Source: Palsa-189 sp963803735 (GTDB lineage Bacteria > Acidobacteriota > Terriglobia > Acidiferrales > UBA7541). From it: a stretch of DNA of 64,000 bases. The notes under the pieces were generated by a model. It ran no database searches, was not told where the DNA came from, and saw only the letters and a list, made by a program, of their open reading frames with translations. The stretch lies in the NCBI GenBank assembly GCA_963803735.1, contig CAWDNV010000022.1, positions 248,001-312,000 on the forward strand. The letters run 5' to 3'. Position 1 is the first letter of the stretch. The number at the start of each line of letters is the position of its first letter. Positions 16,762 through 24,930 of the stretch are shown piece by piece. The position numbers and the translations under genes are program-made.

Positions 16762-17256
16762 ATGTTCACGGAAGCCATCGAAAAGGTTCACCCAAGACAC
16801 AGGGAAACCAAGCCTTTCCAATTGCTGTCATTCTTCGCTGTTCTCGTCTTCGCGCTATCGCTTCACCCCGCCAAAGCGCATGCGCAGATCATTGGAGAGC
16901 TCGAAGTTACCGTCCCGTTTCAGTTCTATGCCGGGAACGCCAAGCTACCCGCCGGCAAGTATGTCCTCCACATGCTCGACAACTCCGATCTGAGGACCAT
17001 GGAGATCAGCACTCCGGACGGCTCCACGTCTGCTCTCTTCGAAGTTGAGGACGCCGAAGCGAACTCCGCCCCTCGTAAGAGCGAATTGATATTCAACAAG
17101 TATGGCGATCGCTATTTCCTCGCGAGAGTTTTTGACGAAGGCAACCCGGACGGCAGCAGGGTTCCCGAATCTCCGTACGAAAAAAAGGCCAGTCAGGCGG
17201 CGGAGGAAGCTCAGGCACACGTGCCTGCATACCACCAGGGGCAACAGGGAAAGTAA
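16762..17256 (+). CDS. Secreted protein of unknown function
   Basis: 164 residues, with GAGGAGAAAC before the ATG. A signal peptide (LLSFFAVLVFALSLHPAKAHAQ) gives probable cleavage after AHA near residue 41. The mature part is a short beta-rich domain (LEVTVPFQFYAGNAKLPAGKYVLHML) like many small secreted proteins annotated as hypothetical in Acidobacteriota, and a low-complexity charged tail. No catalytic motif is visible. It is the first gene after the sigma-54 promoter at 16681, followed by DUF4136, DUF2950 and DUF3300 genes on the same strand, which suggests an envelope or stress role. Confidence 0.75.
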   Translation: MFTEAIEKVHPRHRETKPFQLLSFFAVLVFALSLHPAKAHAQIIGELEVTVPFQFYAGNAKLPAGKYVLHMLDNSDLRTMEISTPDGSTSALFEVEDAEANSAPRKSELIFNKYGDRYFLARVFDEGNPDGSRVPESPYEKKASQAAEEAQAHVPAYHQGQQGK

Positions 17257-17344
17257 TGATCGCGCAACAGCAATCGCCTGAGCGCGAGCGGGCCGGTTTA
17301 TCTCGCGACAGAAATTTATCTCAGAAGTTCAACAAGGAGGAAAT

Positions 17345-17872
17345 ATGAAAGCTCAAAGAGTCGTACTCGTTTTGATGGGAATGATGTTGTTGGTCGCGGG
17401 CAGGTCGTCAGCTCAAGACGTGAAGACCGACTACGATCGCAATGCAAACTTTACCCAATACAAGACCTACTCCTGGGAACAGGTCCAGACACAGGATCCG
17501 CTGATGGTCGACCGGATCAAGAGTGCAGTGAATGGCGCTCTGGCGGCGAAGGGTTTTACCGAAGTTCCGTCAGGTGGGGACCTCTCCGCCATGGCCATGG
17601 AGACTACCCAGAATAAGCAGACGCTCGACACGTTTTATAACGGCTTCGGCGGAGGTTGGCGTTGGGGAGGATTTGGAGACGCCACCACAACCACCGACAA
17701 CTACAAAGTTGGAACCCTCATCGTCGACCTCTTCGACACAAACACAAAGAAACTCGAGTGGCGCGGTTCGGCCAGCGACACGCTTTCCAACAAATCTGAA
17801 AAGAACATCGACAACCTCGATAAGGGCGTGGAGAAAATGTTTAAGAAATTCCCTCCCGAGCCCAAGAAATAA
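17345..17872 (+). CDS. DUF4136-family secreted protein
   Basis: 175 residues with AAGGAGG shortly before the ATG. The signal sequence VVLVLMGMMLLVAGRSSAQ lacks a lipobox Cys. The mature part starts DVKTDYDRNANFTQYKTYSW, the hallmark of DUF4136, and ends in a segment NLDKGVEKMFKKFPP also typical of the family. A Gly/Trp-rich insert (GFGGGWRWGGFGD) lies mid-protein. DUF4136 proteins are usually envelope-associated and functionally uncharacterised. The next gene begins 126 bp further on, past a strong hairpin. Confidence 0.88.
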   Translation: MKAQRVVLVLMGMMLLVAGRSSAQDVKTDYDRNANFTQYKTYSWEQVQTQDPLMVDRIKSAVNGALAAKGFTEVPSGGDLSAMAMETTQNKQTLDTFYNGFGGGWRWGGFGDATTTTDNYKVGTLIVDLFDTNTKKLEWRGSASDTLSNKSEKNIDNLDKGVEKMFKKFPPEPKK

Positions 17873-17882
17873 CGCTTGTCCA

Positions 17883-17917
17883 GTTTTTGCGTGCGGCCAA
17901 CGGTCGCACGCAAAAAC
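17883..17917. repeat. Long perfect hairpin after the DUF4136 gene
   Basis: GTTTTTGCGTGCG / CGCACGCAAAAAC forms a perfect 13-bp stem with a 9-nt loop (GCCAACGGT). GTCC/GGAC can extend it across one bulge. Because the A/T tracts are inside the stem and no T-run follows, it is not a classical intrinsic terminator. Its core (GTGCGGCCAA-CGG-CGCA) resembles the hairpin at 20456. Confidence 0.7.
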
Positions 17918-17998
17918 GGACAGTCAGAGGAGCTTATGGAGTTTTTAAGCAGTGGTTTTGAAGCGAACAGGATTATTCGAAGGAATGAGAGGAATGCC

Positions 17999-18957
17999 AT
18001 GCTGCAGAGAAACTCGATTGCAAGTCACTTTGAAAAGAAGAGCGTTGGTCGATTTGCTGCACTGATTCTATCCGCGCTTCTCTTGGGCTCCTGGTTTGCG
18101 CCAGCCTTCGCCCAGCAGCCGGGGCAACGGATTTTGGTTCTCCTAATGATGCCGCCAGCGCGTTCTTTGCCGCGATGCAAACGCAGGACGAGCAACTTCC
18201 GTTGAGCATTCTTGGACCAGCCGGAAAAGATGTCCTCTCTTCCGGAGATCCAGCGGAGGACGCGAATGCGCGTATCAGCTTCGTCATCAAGTACCGGGAG
18301 ATGCATCGATTTGTGACAGAACCGGATGGAACGTTAACGCTGGTTGTCGGTGCAGAGAACTGGCCCTTTCCGATCCCTTTGGTAAGCAACCACGGTTCCT
18401 GCTATTTCGACACGCTCGCCGGCAGAGACGAAATCCTCTTCCGCCGCATAGGCAGTAATGAAATTGCTGCCATGGACGCTTGCCGAGACCTGGTTGAAGC
18501 GCAAAAGGAATATTTCGCCCGTCCGGTGGGAAACCTCTCTAAGCAATTCGCGCAGAAACTGGTCAGCGATGACGGCCGGCACAATGGTCTGTACTGGCAA
18601 GATGCTTCGAACGACTTCGACAGCCCAATCAACCCTCTTATCGCCTATGCGTATGGGAAAAGCCTAAATGACCAAAGCAGAGATCAATATCCATTCAATG
18701 GTTATTTTTTCCGCATCCTCACCAGCCAAGGACCGCATGCACAAGGCGGAGCCAAGAATTATGTCGTCGATGGAAAAATGACCGCGGGATTCGCTTTCGT
18801 TGCCTACCCTGCCGAGTATCGCTCGTCAGGAGTGATGACCTTCATCGTCAACGAATCGGGAGTCACCTACGAAAAAGATCTTGGTCCTGACACAACAAAT
18901 ATCGCAGAAGGAATGACCACCTATGACCCGGATTCCACCTGGCACCAGGCGCAGTGA
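17999..18957 (+). pseudogene. DUF2950-family secreted protein, single frameshift
   Basis: An ATG at 17999 (AGAGGA upstream) opens a signal peptide (LILSALLLGSWFAPAFAQQPG). The frame breaks at about 18131-18136 (CGGATTTTGGTTC). One base more, for example a fifth T in the T-run, would give GSPNDAASAFFAAMQTQDE and continue into the main DUF2950 domain to 18957, with family blocks DGRHNGLYWQ, NPLIAYAYGKS, YPFNGYFFRILTSQGPHAQGG and SGVMTFIVNESGVTYEKDLG. The domain itself is intact from an internal ATG at 18175, but that product would lack export. The break in a homopolymer makes a sequencing error plausible. Function of DUF2950 is unknown. Confidence 0.82.
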
Positions 18958-19025
18958 CGGAGGAAACCATGAACTTTCATATTAAATCCGGATCTCTGAC
19001 GTCCGCGGAACCAGGAGAATTCATC

Positions 19026-20066
19026 ATGAAATTGGTAAAGCAGAGTTTGGCATTGTTAGTAACCCTTTCACTCGTGTTAGCCACGGCACCCGGAGGGTTC
19101 GCGTATCAGACAGATGAGTCAACAGCGGCGCCGGTTCAGCCCGCGCAGCAGACTCCCGAGCAATTGCAACAGTTGGTAGCACCCATCGCACTCTATCCGG
19201 ATGCTTTGGTTGCGCAGATCCTGGCGGCCTCGACATATCCCACTGAAATTGTCGAAGCAGATCGCTGGATGCAGCAGCATTCTGACTTAAAGGGACAGCA
19301 ACTGGGTGACGAGGTGAATAAGCAGTCTTGGGATCCCAGTGTTAAGGCGCTCACACAGTTTCCCTCGGTGCTGGCCAACCTGGACAAGAATCTCTCCTGG
19401 ACCTCATCGCTGGGAGATGCATATGTCAACCAGCAGCAGGCTGTGATGGACGCCGTCCAGGTTATGCGCCAACGTGCGCAGCAGGCGGGAAATCTGAAGA
19501 GCACGACTCAACAGAAAGTAACGACGCAGGGCACGACCATTGTCATTGAACCAGCCAATCCAGACGTCGTCTATGTGCCCGCTTATGATCCTTGGCTCGT
19601 GTATGGCTCGCCCCTAGCAGTGTGGCCCGGGTGGTATCCGGTTCCCGGCATTTTCATCGGCGGCCCGGCGATTGCGTTCGGTGTAGGCTTTGGAATTGGC
19701 TACTTCGGCGGCTTTGGTTGGGGATGGCACCATTGGGGATTCGACCGGCATAACCATGCGGTCATGTACAACCACGACACCTACATCTCCCATAGCAGAA
19801 CGTTCATCAATCGCAACAATTTAGGTCACCGCGCCAGCGATTTTCATGGCGGCCCAGCTGCGAGAGGATTCGCGGGCGCACAACATGGGTCCGCGGCGCC
19901 ACACAGCCAGCCCGGGACGCACTCCGGTGCGTTCAGCGGTTTTGATCACGGTGGCATCGCCAGGTCCAACTCCTCTCGTGGACAGTCTAGTTTTGGCGGA
20001 GGTTTTCATGGTGGCGGAGGGTTCCATGGCGGAGGCGGTTTTCACGGAGGCGGAGGCCGAAGATAG
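19026..20066 (+). CDS. DUF3300-family secreted protein with Gly/His-rich tail
   Basis: The start is set at ATG 19026 (CAGGAGAA upstream), giving a proper signal peptide (LALLVTLSLVLATAPGGFA); the frame also opens earlier at 18954. The family core is QLQQLVAPIALYPDALVAQILAASTYPTEIVEADRWM, followed by a TTIVIEPANPDVVYVPAYDP block. The C-terminal third is rich in Gly, Trp and His and ends in three FHGGGG-type repeats. About 346 residues. DUF3300 proteins are exported and of unknown function; the tail could bind metal or polymers, which is only a guess. Confidence 0.88.
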   Translation: MKLVKQSLALLVTLSLVLATAPGGFAYQTDESTAAPVQPAQQTPEQLQQLVAPIALYPDALVAQILAASTYPTEIVEADRWMQQHSDLKGQQLGDEVNKQSWDPSVKALTQFPSVLANLDKNLSWTSSLGDAYVNQQQAVMDAVQVMRQRAQQAGNLKSTTQQKVTTQGTTIVIEPANPDVVYVPAYDPWLVYGSPLAVWPGWYPVPGIFIGGPAIAFGVGFGIGYFGGFGWGWHHWGFDRHNHAVMYNHDTYISHSRTFINRNNLGHRASDFHGGPAARGFAGAQHGSAAPHSQPGTHSGAFSGFDHGGIARSNSSRGQSSFGGGFHGGGGFHGGGGFHGGGGRR

Positions 20067-20158
20067 CCTTCTTCGTCGTCATGTCGGCAATTGCGCGTAA
20101 GGAGAGAAATTATGCAGTACCCACTCAGTTGCACTTTCAAACTCAAAAGGAGGATGTC

Positions 20159-20440
20159 ATGAATGGAATGCCAGCTACATTATCTTATCTGCTGATCACT
20201 TGGGGTACGATCACCGCCGTGCTGTTGGCCTTGGTGATATATGGCAATACGCTCTCGATTCGCGAAGACGATGAAATCTATTTGAACCGGGCAGAAGATC
20301 ACATGATGGCGGCCGAGCAGAGGGTTCTGATCACAAAAATGGACCGGCTAAAGCGAGTCATCATGGTCCTCGCATCAGTTTCGGGGATCCTGCTCATCGC
20401 GAGCGCCGGCCTTTGGGCATGGATTGGCTTTCACAGCTAG
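20159..20440 (+). CDS. Small two-helix membrane protein of unknown function
   Basis: The start is at ATG 20159, where AAGGAGG sits 6 bp upstream; earlier in-frame codons from 20081 lack a ribosome site. 93 residues with two membrane helices: LSYLLITWGTITAVLLALVIYG and IMVLASVSGILLIASAGLWAWIG. The loop between them is charged (REDDEIYLNRAEDHMMAAEQ), suggesting a cytoplasmic coil. It is the last gene of the rightward envelope block. No family recognised with certainty. Confidence 0.75.
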   Translation: MNGMPATLSYLLITWGTITAVLLALVIYGNTLSIREDDEIYLNRAEDHMMAAEQRVLITKMDRLKRVIMVLASVSGILLIASAGLWAWIGFHS

Positions 20441-20455
20441 AACGTGCGCCCCGAG

Positions 20456-20473
20456 TGCGGCCAATCGGCCGCA
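20456..20473. repeat. Short GC hairpin after the small membrane protein gene
   Basis: TGCGGCC-AATC-GGCCGCA, a perfect 7-bp stem with a 4-nt loop, 15 bp after the stop codon and between convergent genes. Its core resembles the hairpin at 17883. No T-run follows. Confidence 0.55.
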
Positions 20474-20556
20474 TCCCGGAATGGACGGAGAACTAGGGGA
20501 CTTGGTTTGGAACCACAACGATTTTGGGAACGTCCACGATCAGGGAATGGTCGCGG

Positions 20557-21024
20557 TTAAGGTCGGCTTCGCGCTTCGGCTTCCGCCAGCCAACCACGCC
20601 TTAAACGCTCCGGCGAAACATTTGAGAGGTAGGGTTTGATATCGAGAATCGGGGTGCGATCGAGCATATCGACTCCGCGGACGTCAAGGCGCGGGCCCTG
20701 GCGGCGAATGAGTTCGACGACAGTCAAGCCAATCGGATTCGGGCGCTTGGGTGATCGCGTTGCGAATACACCGTGAGGGCGATTATCGCTGGGTGGCATG
20801 CCAACCAGTTCGAATCCTTCGGAACGATCAAAGGCCCAGATCACGAACAGGTGAGAAAAACCCTCGATATCCTTGAGACCAAGTTCGAATTCCGGCTTGA
20901 TTTCGAGAACGCCTTCCGCGCTATGCTGTGTGCCTAAGCCTCTGGGAACTTCTCGAGCGTTCTTGTAAGGACTTCCCACGTATCCGATGGGCTGCATGGA
21001 AAACGTGCTCACCGTAATCCTCAC
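20557..21024 (-). CDS. trmO: TrmO/TsaA-type tRNA t6A N6-methyltransferase
   Basis: 155 residues of the YaeB/TsaA family, which adds a methyl group to N6-threonylcarbamoyladenosine-37 of certain tRNAs. Diagnostic blocks are QPIGYVGSPYKN, PRGLG, IEGFSHLFVIWAFD, GVFATRSPKRPNPIGLTVV and LDVRGVDMLDRTPILDIKPYL. It is the short form lacking the C-terminal extension of the E. coli enzyme (about 235 residues). It lies 34 bp after the cytidine deaminase gene on the same strand, so it may ride on the nucleoside operon although its role is in tRNA modification. Confidence 0.9.
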   Translation of the reverse strand: MRITVSTFSMQPIGYVGSPYKNAREVPRGLGTQHSAEGVLEIKPEFELGLKDIEGFSHLFVIWAFDRSEGFELVGMPPSDNRPHGVFATRSPKRPNPIGLTVVELIRRQGPRLDVRGVDMLDRTPILDIKPYLSNVSPERLRRGWLAEAEARSRP

Positions 21025-21058
21025 TTTCTATCGCGCGAGCGATTCCGGCCGGCGGCGA

Positions 21059-21457
21059 TCAGAAAAAGGATCCGTCGAAAGCCTCGGGGAGCAAATCGGA
21101 CATCCGCCACACCAAAGTTTGACCGCCGAGGTTTGCCAGAATCACATCAGCATCACGACAAAATTCCCACAGAATCTGCCTGCATGCGCCGCACGGAGGA
21201 GTTAGCCGCTCTGTGTCGGCTACGAGGGCCACCGCATTGAACCCGCGCTCGCCTTCAGAGAGAGCTTTGAAAACAGCCACACGCTCTGCGCAAAGCGTTA
21301 ATCCGAAAGTCGAATTTTCGATATTACAGCCGGTAAAGATACGTCCCGAATTCGCTCGAAGAGCGGCACCGACCCGGAAATGGGAGTAGGGTGCGTGCGC
21401 GTGTTCGCGCGCTTTCGACGCGGCAGCAATAAGTTCCGTTCGTTCCTTGTCCGTCAT
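21059..21457 (-). CDS. cdd: Cytidine deaminase
   Basis: Converts (deoxy)cytidine to (deoxy)uridine. Zinc motifs are CAERVAVFKA (the Cys-Ala-Glu of homotetrameric Cdd) and PPCGACRQILWEF. Other family blocks are YSHFRVGAALRA and GCNIENSTFGLTLCAER. Start at ATG 21457 (MTDKERTE) gives 132 residues, the normal length, and puts it 4 bp after the phosphorylase stop; an ATG at 21484 would overlap that gene. It is part of the leftward nucleoside operon with deoA/pdp and deoC. Confidence 0.95.
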   Translation of the reverse strand: MTDKERTELIAAASKAREHAHAPYSHFRVGAALRANSGRIFTGCNIENSTFGLTLCAERVAVFKALSEGERGFNAVALVADTERLTPPCGACRQILWEFCRDADVILANLGGQTLVWRMSDLLPEAFDGSFF

Positions 21458-21461
21458 TTCA

Positions 21462-22784
21462 CTATGCGTTCGCACCTGGGGCACCGATCACGCGACGCAC
21501 GAGCGGCCGCGGGGTTGGAGCTTCGCGCGTGATCTGAAAGCTGGCCGCTATCAAACATCGCGCATCATCGAGGCGTGCCGGAGAGTTGTAATGGATTGTA
21601 CAAAGAACCTCGCCCTGCCGGATGGCATCACCTCGTTTTCGATGAAAGACCAGTCCGACCGCGGGATCGATGGTATCCTCCTTGGTGTTGCGACCGGCGC
21701 CCATGGCGATACATGCGAGCCCTAATTTTTCGCAATCGGTGATTTGCACGTAGCCATTGGCCGGACTGGTGACCTCCGCAGTATATTGCGCTTTCGCCAA
21801 GCGCTCCGGATGATCCACAACGCTGTCGTCCCCGCCTTGCAGGCGGATGATCTCACGGAATTTGTCTTTCGCGCGGCCAGAGGCAATCTGATCGGCCGCA
21901 AGCCGCTTGCCTTCGGCTACTGAGGCGACGCGCTCGCCAAGATAAAACATCCATGCGGAGAGCTCGAGACATAGATCGCGGAGATCAGCAGGGCCCTCGC
22001 CGCTAAGAATCTCGATCGATTCCGCAACCTCCATCGCGTTGCCCGCAGCGCGGCCGAGTGGCTGGTCCATGTCCGTAATCAGCGCCACGACTCGCTTGCC
22101 CATCCTTTTGCCCGTTTCGACCATCAGCTCTGCAATGCCGACGGCTTCTTTTTCAGATTTTAGAAAGGCTCCCGAACCCGTCTTAACGTCGAGCACCAAG
22201 GCGTCTATTCCCTCTGCCAGTTTCTTGCTCATAATTGACGCGCAGATCAGGCCGGGACTCTCCACGGTGGCGGTGACGTCGCGCAAAGCGTAGATCTTCT
22301 TGTCAGCCGGCGCAATTTCGTCGGTCGCACCTATCAGCGCGCAGCCACATTTGCCGAGCACGCGCCTGAAATCGGCAAGCGAGAGGTTCACGTTAAAGCC
22401 AGGAATCGATTCAAGTTTATCGAGTGTGCCGCCGGTGTGGCCAAGCCCGCGGCCGCTGATCATAGGCACGACGAGGCCGCCGGCAGCTACGATGGGAGCG
22501 ATGATCAACGACGTCTTGTCTCCCACTCCGCCCGTCGAATGTTTGTCTACTTTTTTGCCAGGCAGATCGGAAAGGTCCAGCGTTTGTCCCGAGCGAAGCA
22601 TGGCATCGGTGAGGGCCGCGATCTCCGAATGTGCCATTCCGCGCCATACAATGGCCATCAGCAAGGCCGAGATTTGATAATCCGGAATCTCCCCGCGCGT
22701 ATAACCGTCGATGAGAAAATTGATTTGCTCGGGGGTGATTTCGCCACCCTCGCGCTTTTGGCGGATGAGATCAGCGACGCGCAT
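21462..22784 (-). CDS. pdp: Pyrimidine-nucleoside (thymidine) phosphorylase
   Basis: 440 residues. Cleaves thymidine/uridine with phosphate to the base and (deoxy)ribose-1-phosphate. It shows the family signature KVDKHSTGGVGDKTSLIIAP, the N-terminal helical domain (ITPEQINFLIDGYTRGEIPDYQISALLMAI), and phosphate/sugar-site stretches including VLDVKTGSGAFLKS. Length matches bacterial Pdp/DeoA. Substrate breadth (thymidine only versus also uridine) cannot be decided from sequence. It sits between deoC and cdd, so that deoxycytidine and thymidine can be fed to deoxyribose-phosphate aldolase. Confidence 0.95.
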   Translation of the reverse strand: MRVADLIRQKREGGEITPEQINFLIDGYTRGEIPDYQISALLMAIVWRGMAHSEIAALTDAMLRSGQTLDLSDLPGKKVDKHSTGGVGDKTSLIIAPIVAAGGLVVPMISGRGLGHTGGTLDKLESIPGFNVNLSLADFRRVLGKCGCALIGATDEIAPADKKIYALRDVTATVESPGLICASIMSKKLAEGIDALVLDVKTGSGAFLKSEKEAVGIAELMVETGKRMGKRVVALITDMDQPLGRAAGNAMEVAESIEILSGEGPADLRDLCLELSAWMFYLGERVASVAEGKRLAADQIASGRAKDKFREIIRLQGGDDSVVDHPERLAKAQYTAEVTSPANGYVQITDCEKLGLACIAMGAGRNTKEDTIDPAVGLVFHRKRGDAIRQGEVLCTIHYNSPARLDDARCLIAASFQITREAPTPRPLVRRVIGAPGANA

Positions 22785-22839
22785 AGACTAGAGCGCCCAA
22801 GTTTATCGAATCTGTAAGGGAACCACGAATGAAGGCACC

Positions 22840-23553
22840 TTAGCTGCGTGATGATTGCTCGGCGTACGTTTGCTGAAGTTCCTTCAGTATCGACACACTT
22901 TGGCTGGCGCCCAGCCTGTCCGCGCCTGCGCGCAAGAGGGCTAAAGCCGTGTTGAGATTCCTGATTCCGCCGGCAGCTTTTATTTTCAACCTGCCCCGAT
23001 GGCGATTCATTATCTCCACAGCTTCGATAGTGGCGCCGCCAGCCTTGCTGAAGCCCGTGGACGTCTTGATGAAATCCGCACCGCTGTGATTCACAATTTT
23101 GCAGGTGAGTTCGATTTCCGCGGCATTCAATAGCCCAGCCTCCACGATCACTTTGCAGATCCTGTCAGCACCGGCCGATTGGACGCTGCTTGCGACGTGC
23201 TGCAACTCGGTTTCAACTTCCGCAATGTTTCCACTCTTGAGGAGACCAACATTCATGACGACGTCAATCTCGTCGGCTCCGTCGCGAAGCGCTTCTTCTG
23301 TTTCCGCTAATTTTGTTCCGGTTGTATTAGCGCCCAGAGGAAATCCAACAACTGTACAGACTTTGACAGAAGTTTTACGCAATAGATCCCGAGCTCGCCT
23401 AACATAGAAAGGATTCACGCAAACTGCGAAAAAGCCGTTTTCGGCTGCCTCTTTGCATAGGAGCGCAATATCCGATTCGGTTGCCTCCTGCTGCAAGTTG
23501 GTGTGGTCGAATTTGCGAGCGAGTTCGTCTTTAGAAATCAATTTATCTGTCAT
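22840..23553 (-). CDS. deoC: Deoxyribose-phosphate aldolase
   Basis: 237 residues. Splits 2-deoxyribose-5-phosphate to glyceraldehyde-3-phosphate and acetaldehyde through a Schiff base. Visible blocks are FDHTNLQQEATESDI, VCTVVGFPLGANTTGTKLAETEEALRDGADEIDVVMNVG, FIKTSTGFSKAGGATIEAVEIM with the Schiff-base-region lysine in IKTSTGF, and IKAAGGIRN. It is 10 bp downstream of the molybdenum-hydroxylase FAD subunit, linking purine oxidation and deoxynucleoside use in one unit. No phosphopentomutase (deoB) is in the window, so the 1-to-5 phosphate shift must be encoded elsewhere. Confidence 0.95.
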   Translation of the reverse strand: MTDKLISKDELARKFDHTNLQQEATESDIALLCKEAAENGFFAVCVNPFYVRRARDLLRKTSVKVCTVVGFPLGANTTGTKLAETEEALRDGADEIDVVMNVGLLKSGNIAEVETELQHVASSVQSAGADRICKVIVEAGLLNAAEIELTCKIVNHSGADFIKTSTGFSKAGGATIEAVEIMNRHRGRLKIKAAGGIRNLNTALALLRAGADRLGASQSVSILKELQQTYAEQSSRS

Positions 23554-23563
23554 GATGACAGTG

Positions 23564-24430
23564 CTACTGAACGGACAGCATTTCTATGAATTCTCTCAAA
23601 AGATTCTGAGCCACGTGCCGCCGATAATTGGCCGTCGAACGCATGTCGTCTATAGGCGCAATTTCCTGCGCTAGTTTCTCGCTGGCGGTGCGCGCAACAG
23701 CGGGAGAGATTTTCTCGCCGCGCAATAATCGCTCAGTTTGCGTTGCGCGCAAAACGATGGGAGCAACGCTGCCAAAGGCGAGCCGGATGTCAGCGATGCG
23801 GCCGCCATCTATTTTCGCAGCTCCCGCAAAGCAGACTTTTGAGATGGCTTGCGCTCTTCTTGTTCCTACTTTCCGATAAAGGGACCGCGAGCCTCGTTGA
23901 CTGCGGGGCAGCCGGATTCGCCGAATGAGTTCGTCGCCGCGAAGATCCATTTTTTTATATCCGGAGTAGAATCCGTGAAAGGGTCGCCATCTTGCGCCAC
24001 GAGCGGAAACGAGCTCGATTTCCGCATCGTAGACAAGCAGTGCGGGCGGGGAGTCAGCGGCAGGCGAAGCGTTGGCGATATTTCCGCCAATCGTTCCACG
24101 ATTTTGTGTGGCGACCGCGCCCGTTTCAGATGCGGCTTGGCAGAGCATCGGAAACTCGCGTGCCAGCATATCGTGGTTCCGTGTTTCTGTGTAGGTCGTC
24201 GCGGCTCCTATGGCGACGAAGTCAGGTGTAACTTCAATTCCTCTCAACTCCGGCAGTTTCCAAACGTTCAGAAAATATCGGTGCGAGAGCTTTCCTGCTT
24301 CGAGCAGGACCATCAGATCCGTTCCCCCGGCGAAAAGTTTCCATCTGCCTGGATCCCGGCCGAGCCGGTCGAGAACTTCATTCAGGTCGCGCACTGGCTC
24401 GAGGTGATAACCGGGGAGGTATGCCCTCAC
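23564..24430 (-). CDS. Xanthine dehydrogenase-family FAD-binding subunit
   Basis: The start is taken as GTG 24430, overlapping the stop of the 2Fe-2S subunit in a GTGA, which gives 288 residues, the usual CoxM/XdhB size. An upstream ATG at 24517 would add a repeat-derived leader (GARFIGARF). The FAD-site motif is KLFAGGTDLMVLLEAGK, and the second site is TVATQNRGTIGGNIANASPAADSPPALLVYDAE (typical TIGGN and PAADSPPAL). It passes electrons from the iron-sulphur subunit to FAD. It works with the two upstream genes as a three-subunit purine hydroxylase. Confidence 0.9.
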   Translation of the reverse strand: MRAYLPGYHLEPVRDLNEVLDRLGRDPGRWKLFAGGTDLMVLLEAGKLSHRYFLNVWKLPELRGIEVTPDFVAIGAATTYTETRNHDMLAREFPMLCQAASETGAVATQNRGTIGGNIANASPAADSPPALLVYDAEIELVSARGARWRPFHGFYSGYKKMDLRGDELIRRIRLPRSQRGSRSLYRKVGTRRAQAISKVCFAGAAKIDGGRIADIRLAFGSVAPIVLRATQTERLLRGEKISPAVARTASEKLAQEIAPIDDMRSTANYRRHVAQNLLREFIEMLSVQ

Positions 24431-24930
24431 GAACCTCGCTCCGATGAACCTCGCTCCGATTCGCGACACGCCTGAAGAACCGATTCGAAAATCTTTGTAT
24501 AGCCTGTGCAGCGGCAAAGATTGCCGGCAAGTCCTTCTTGAATTTCAGCCTCCGTGGGCTTAGGGTGCCGCGCCAGCAGGTTCACAGCCGCAAGAATCAT
24601 GCCTGGAGTGCAAATTCCGCATTGCGCGCCGCCATGTGCAAGAAATGCCTGCTGAATTGGGTGCAGATGCTTTCCAGCAAGCCCCTCGATCGTCAGAATG
24701 TCAGTGCCCTCCGCTTGCAGGATGGGCACCAGGCAGCTATTCACGAGCGCGCCATCCATTTCCACCGAACAAGCACCGCATTCGCCTTCGCCGCAGCCCT
24801 CTTTTGTCCCAGTGAGGCACAGCTGTTCGCGCAGCACATCCAGCAAACGCGCCATCGGATAGGCTTCAAGTATTACAGCACGCCCATTCACGCGACAAGT
24901 CACTCGGATTTTACCGGCCCAGTCACGCAT
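24427..24930 (-). CDS. Xanthine dehydrogenase-family 2Fe-2S subunit
   Basis: 167 residues with two 2Fe-2S clusters: the plant-type ferredoxin set CGEGECGACSVEMDGALVNSC and the helical-domain set GGAQCGICTPGMI and LAGNLCRCTGYTKI. The length matches CoxS/XdhC-type small subunits. It overlaps the catalytic subunit by 8 bp (ATGCGTGA). The C-terminus ends in a duplicated SERGS made by a 15-bp tandem repeat at 24431-24460. Confidence 0.95.
   Translation of the reverse strand: MRDWAGKIRVTCRVNGRAVILEAYPMARLLDVLREQLCLTGTKEGCGEGECGACSVEMDGALVNSCLVPILQAEGTDILTIEGLAGKHLHPIQQAFLAHGGAQCGICTPGMILAAVNLLARHPKPTEAEIQEGLAGNLCRCTGYTKIFESVLQACRESERGSSERGS
24431..24460. repeat. 15-bp exact tandem duplication at the subunit junction
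   Basis: GAACCTCGCTCCGAT occurs twice in a row. It extends the C-terminus of the 2Fe-2S subunit by one SERGS unit without changing the frame, and lies just before the start of the FAD subunit. Confidence 0.85.

Noticed and set aside
16593..17048. Plus-strand frame crossing the sigma-54 promoter at 16681
   Set aside because: It is out of phase with the secreted protein at 16762, which has a ribosome site and signal peptide, and it contains no domain.
17883..17917. Calling the hairpin at 17883 a classical intrinsic terminator
   Set aside because: The T and A tracts are inside the stem and no T-run follows on either strand.
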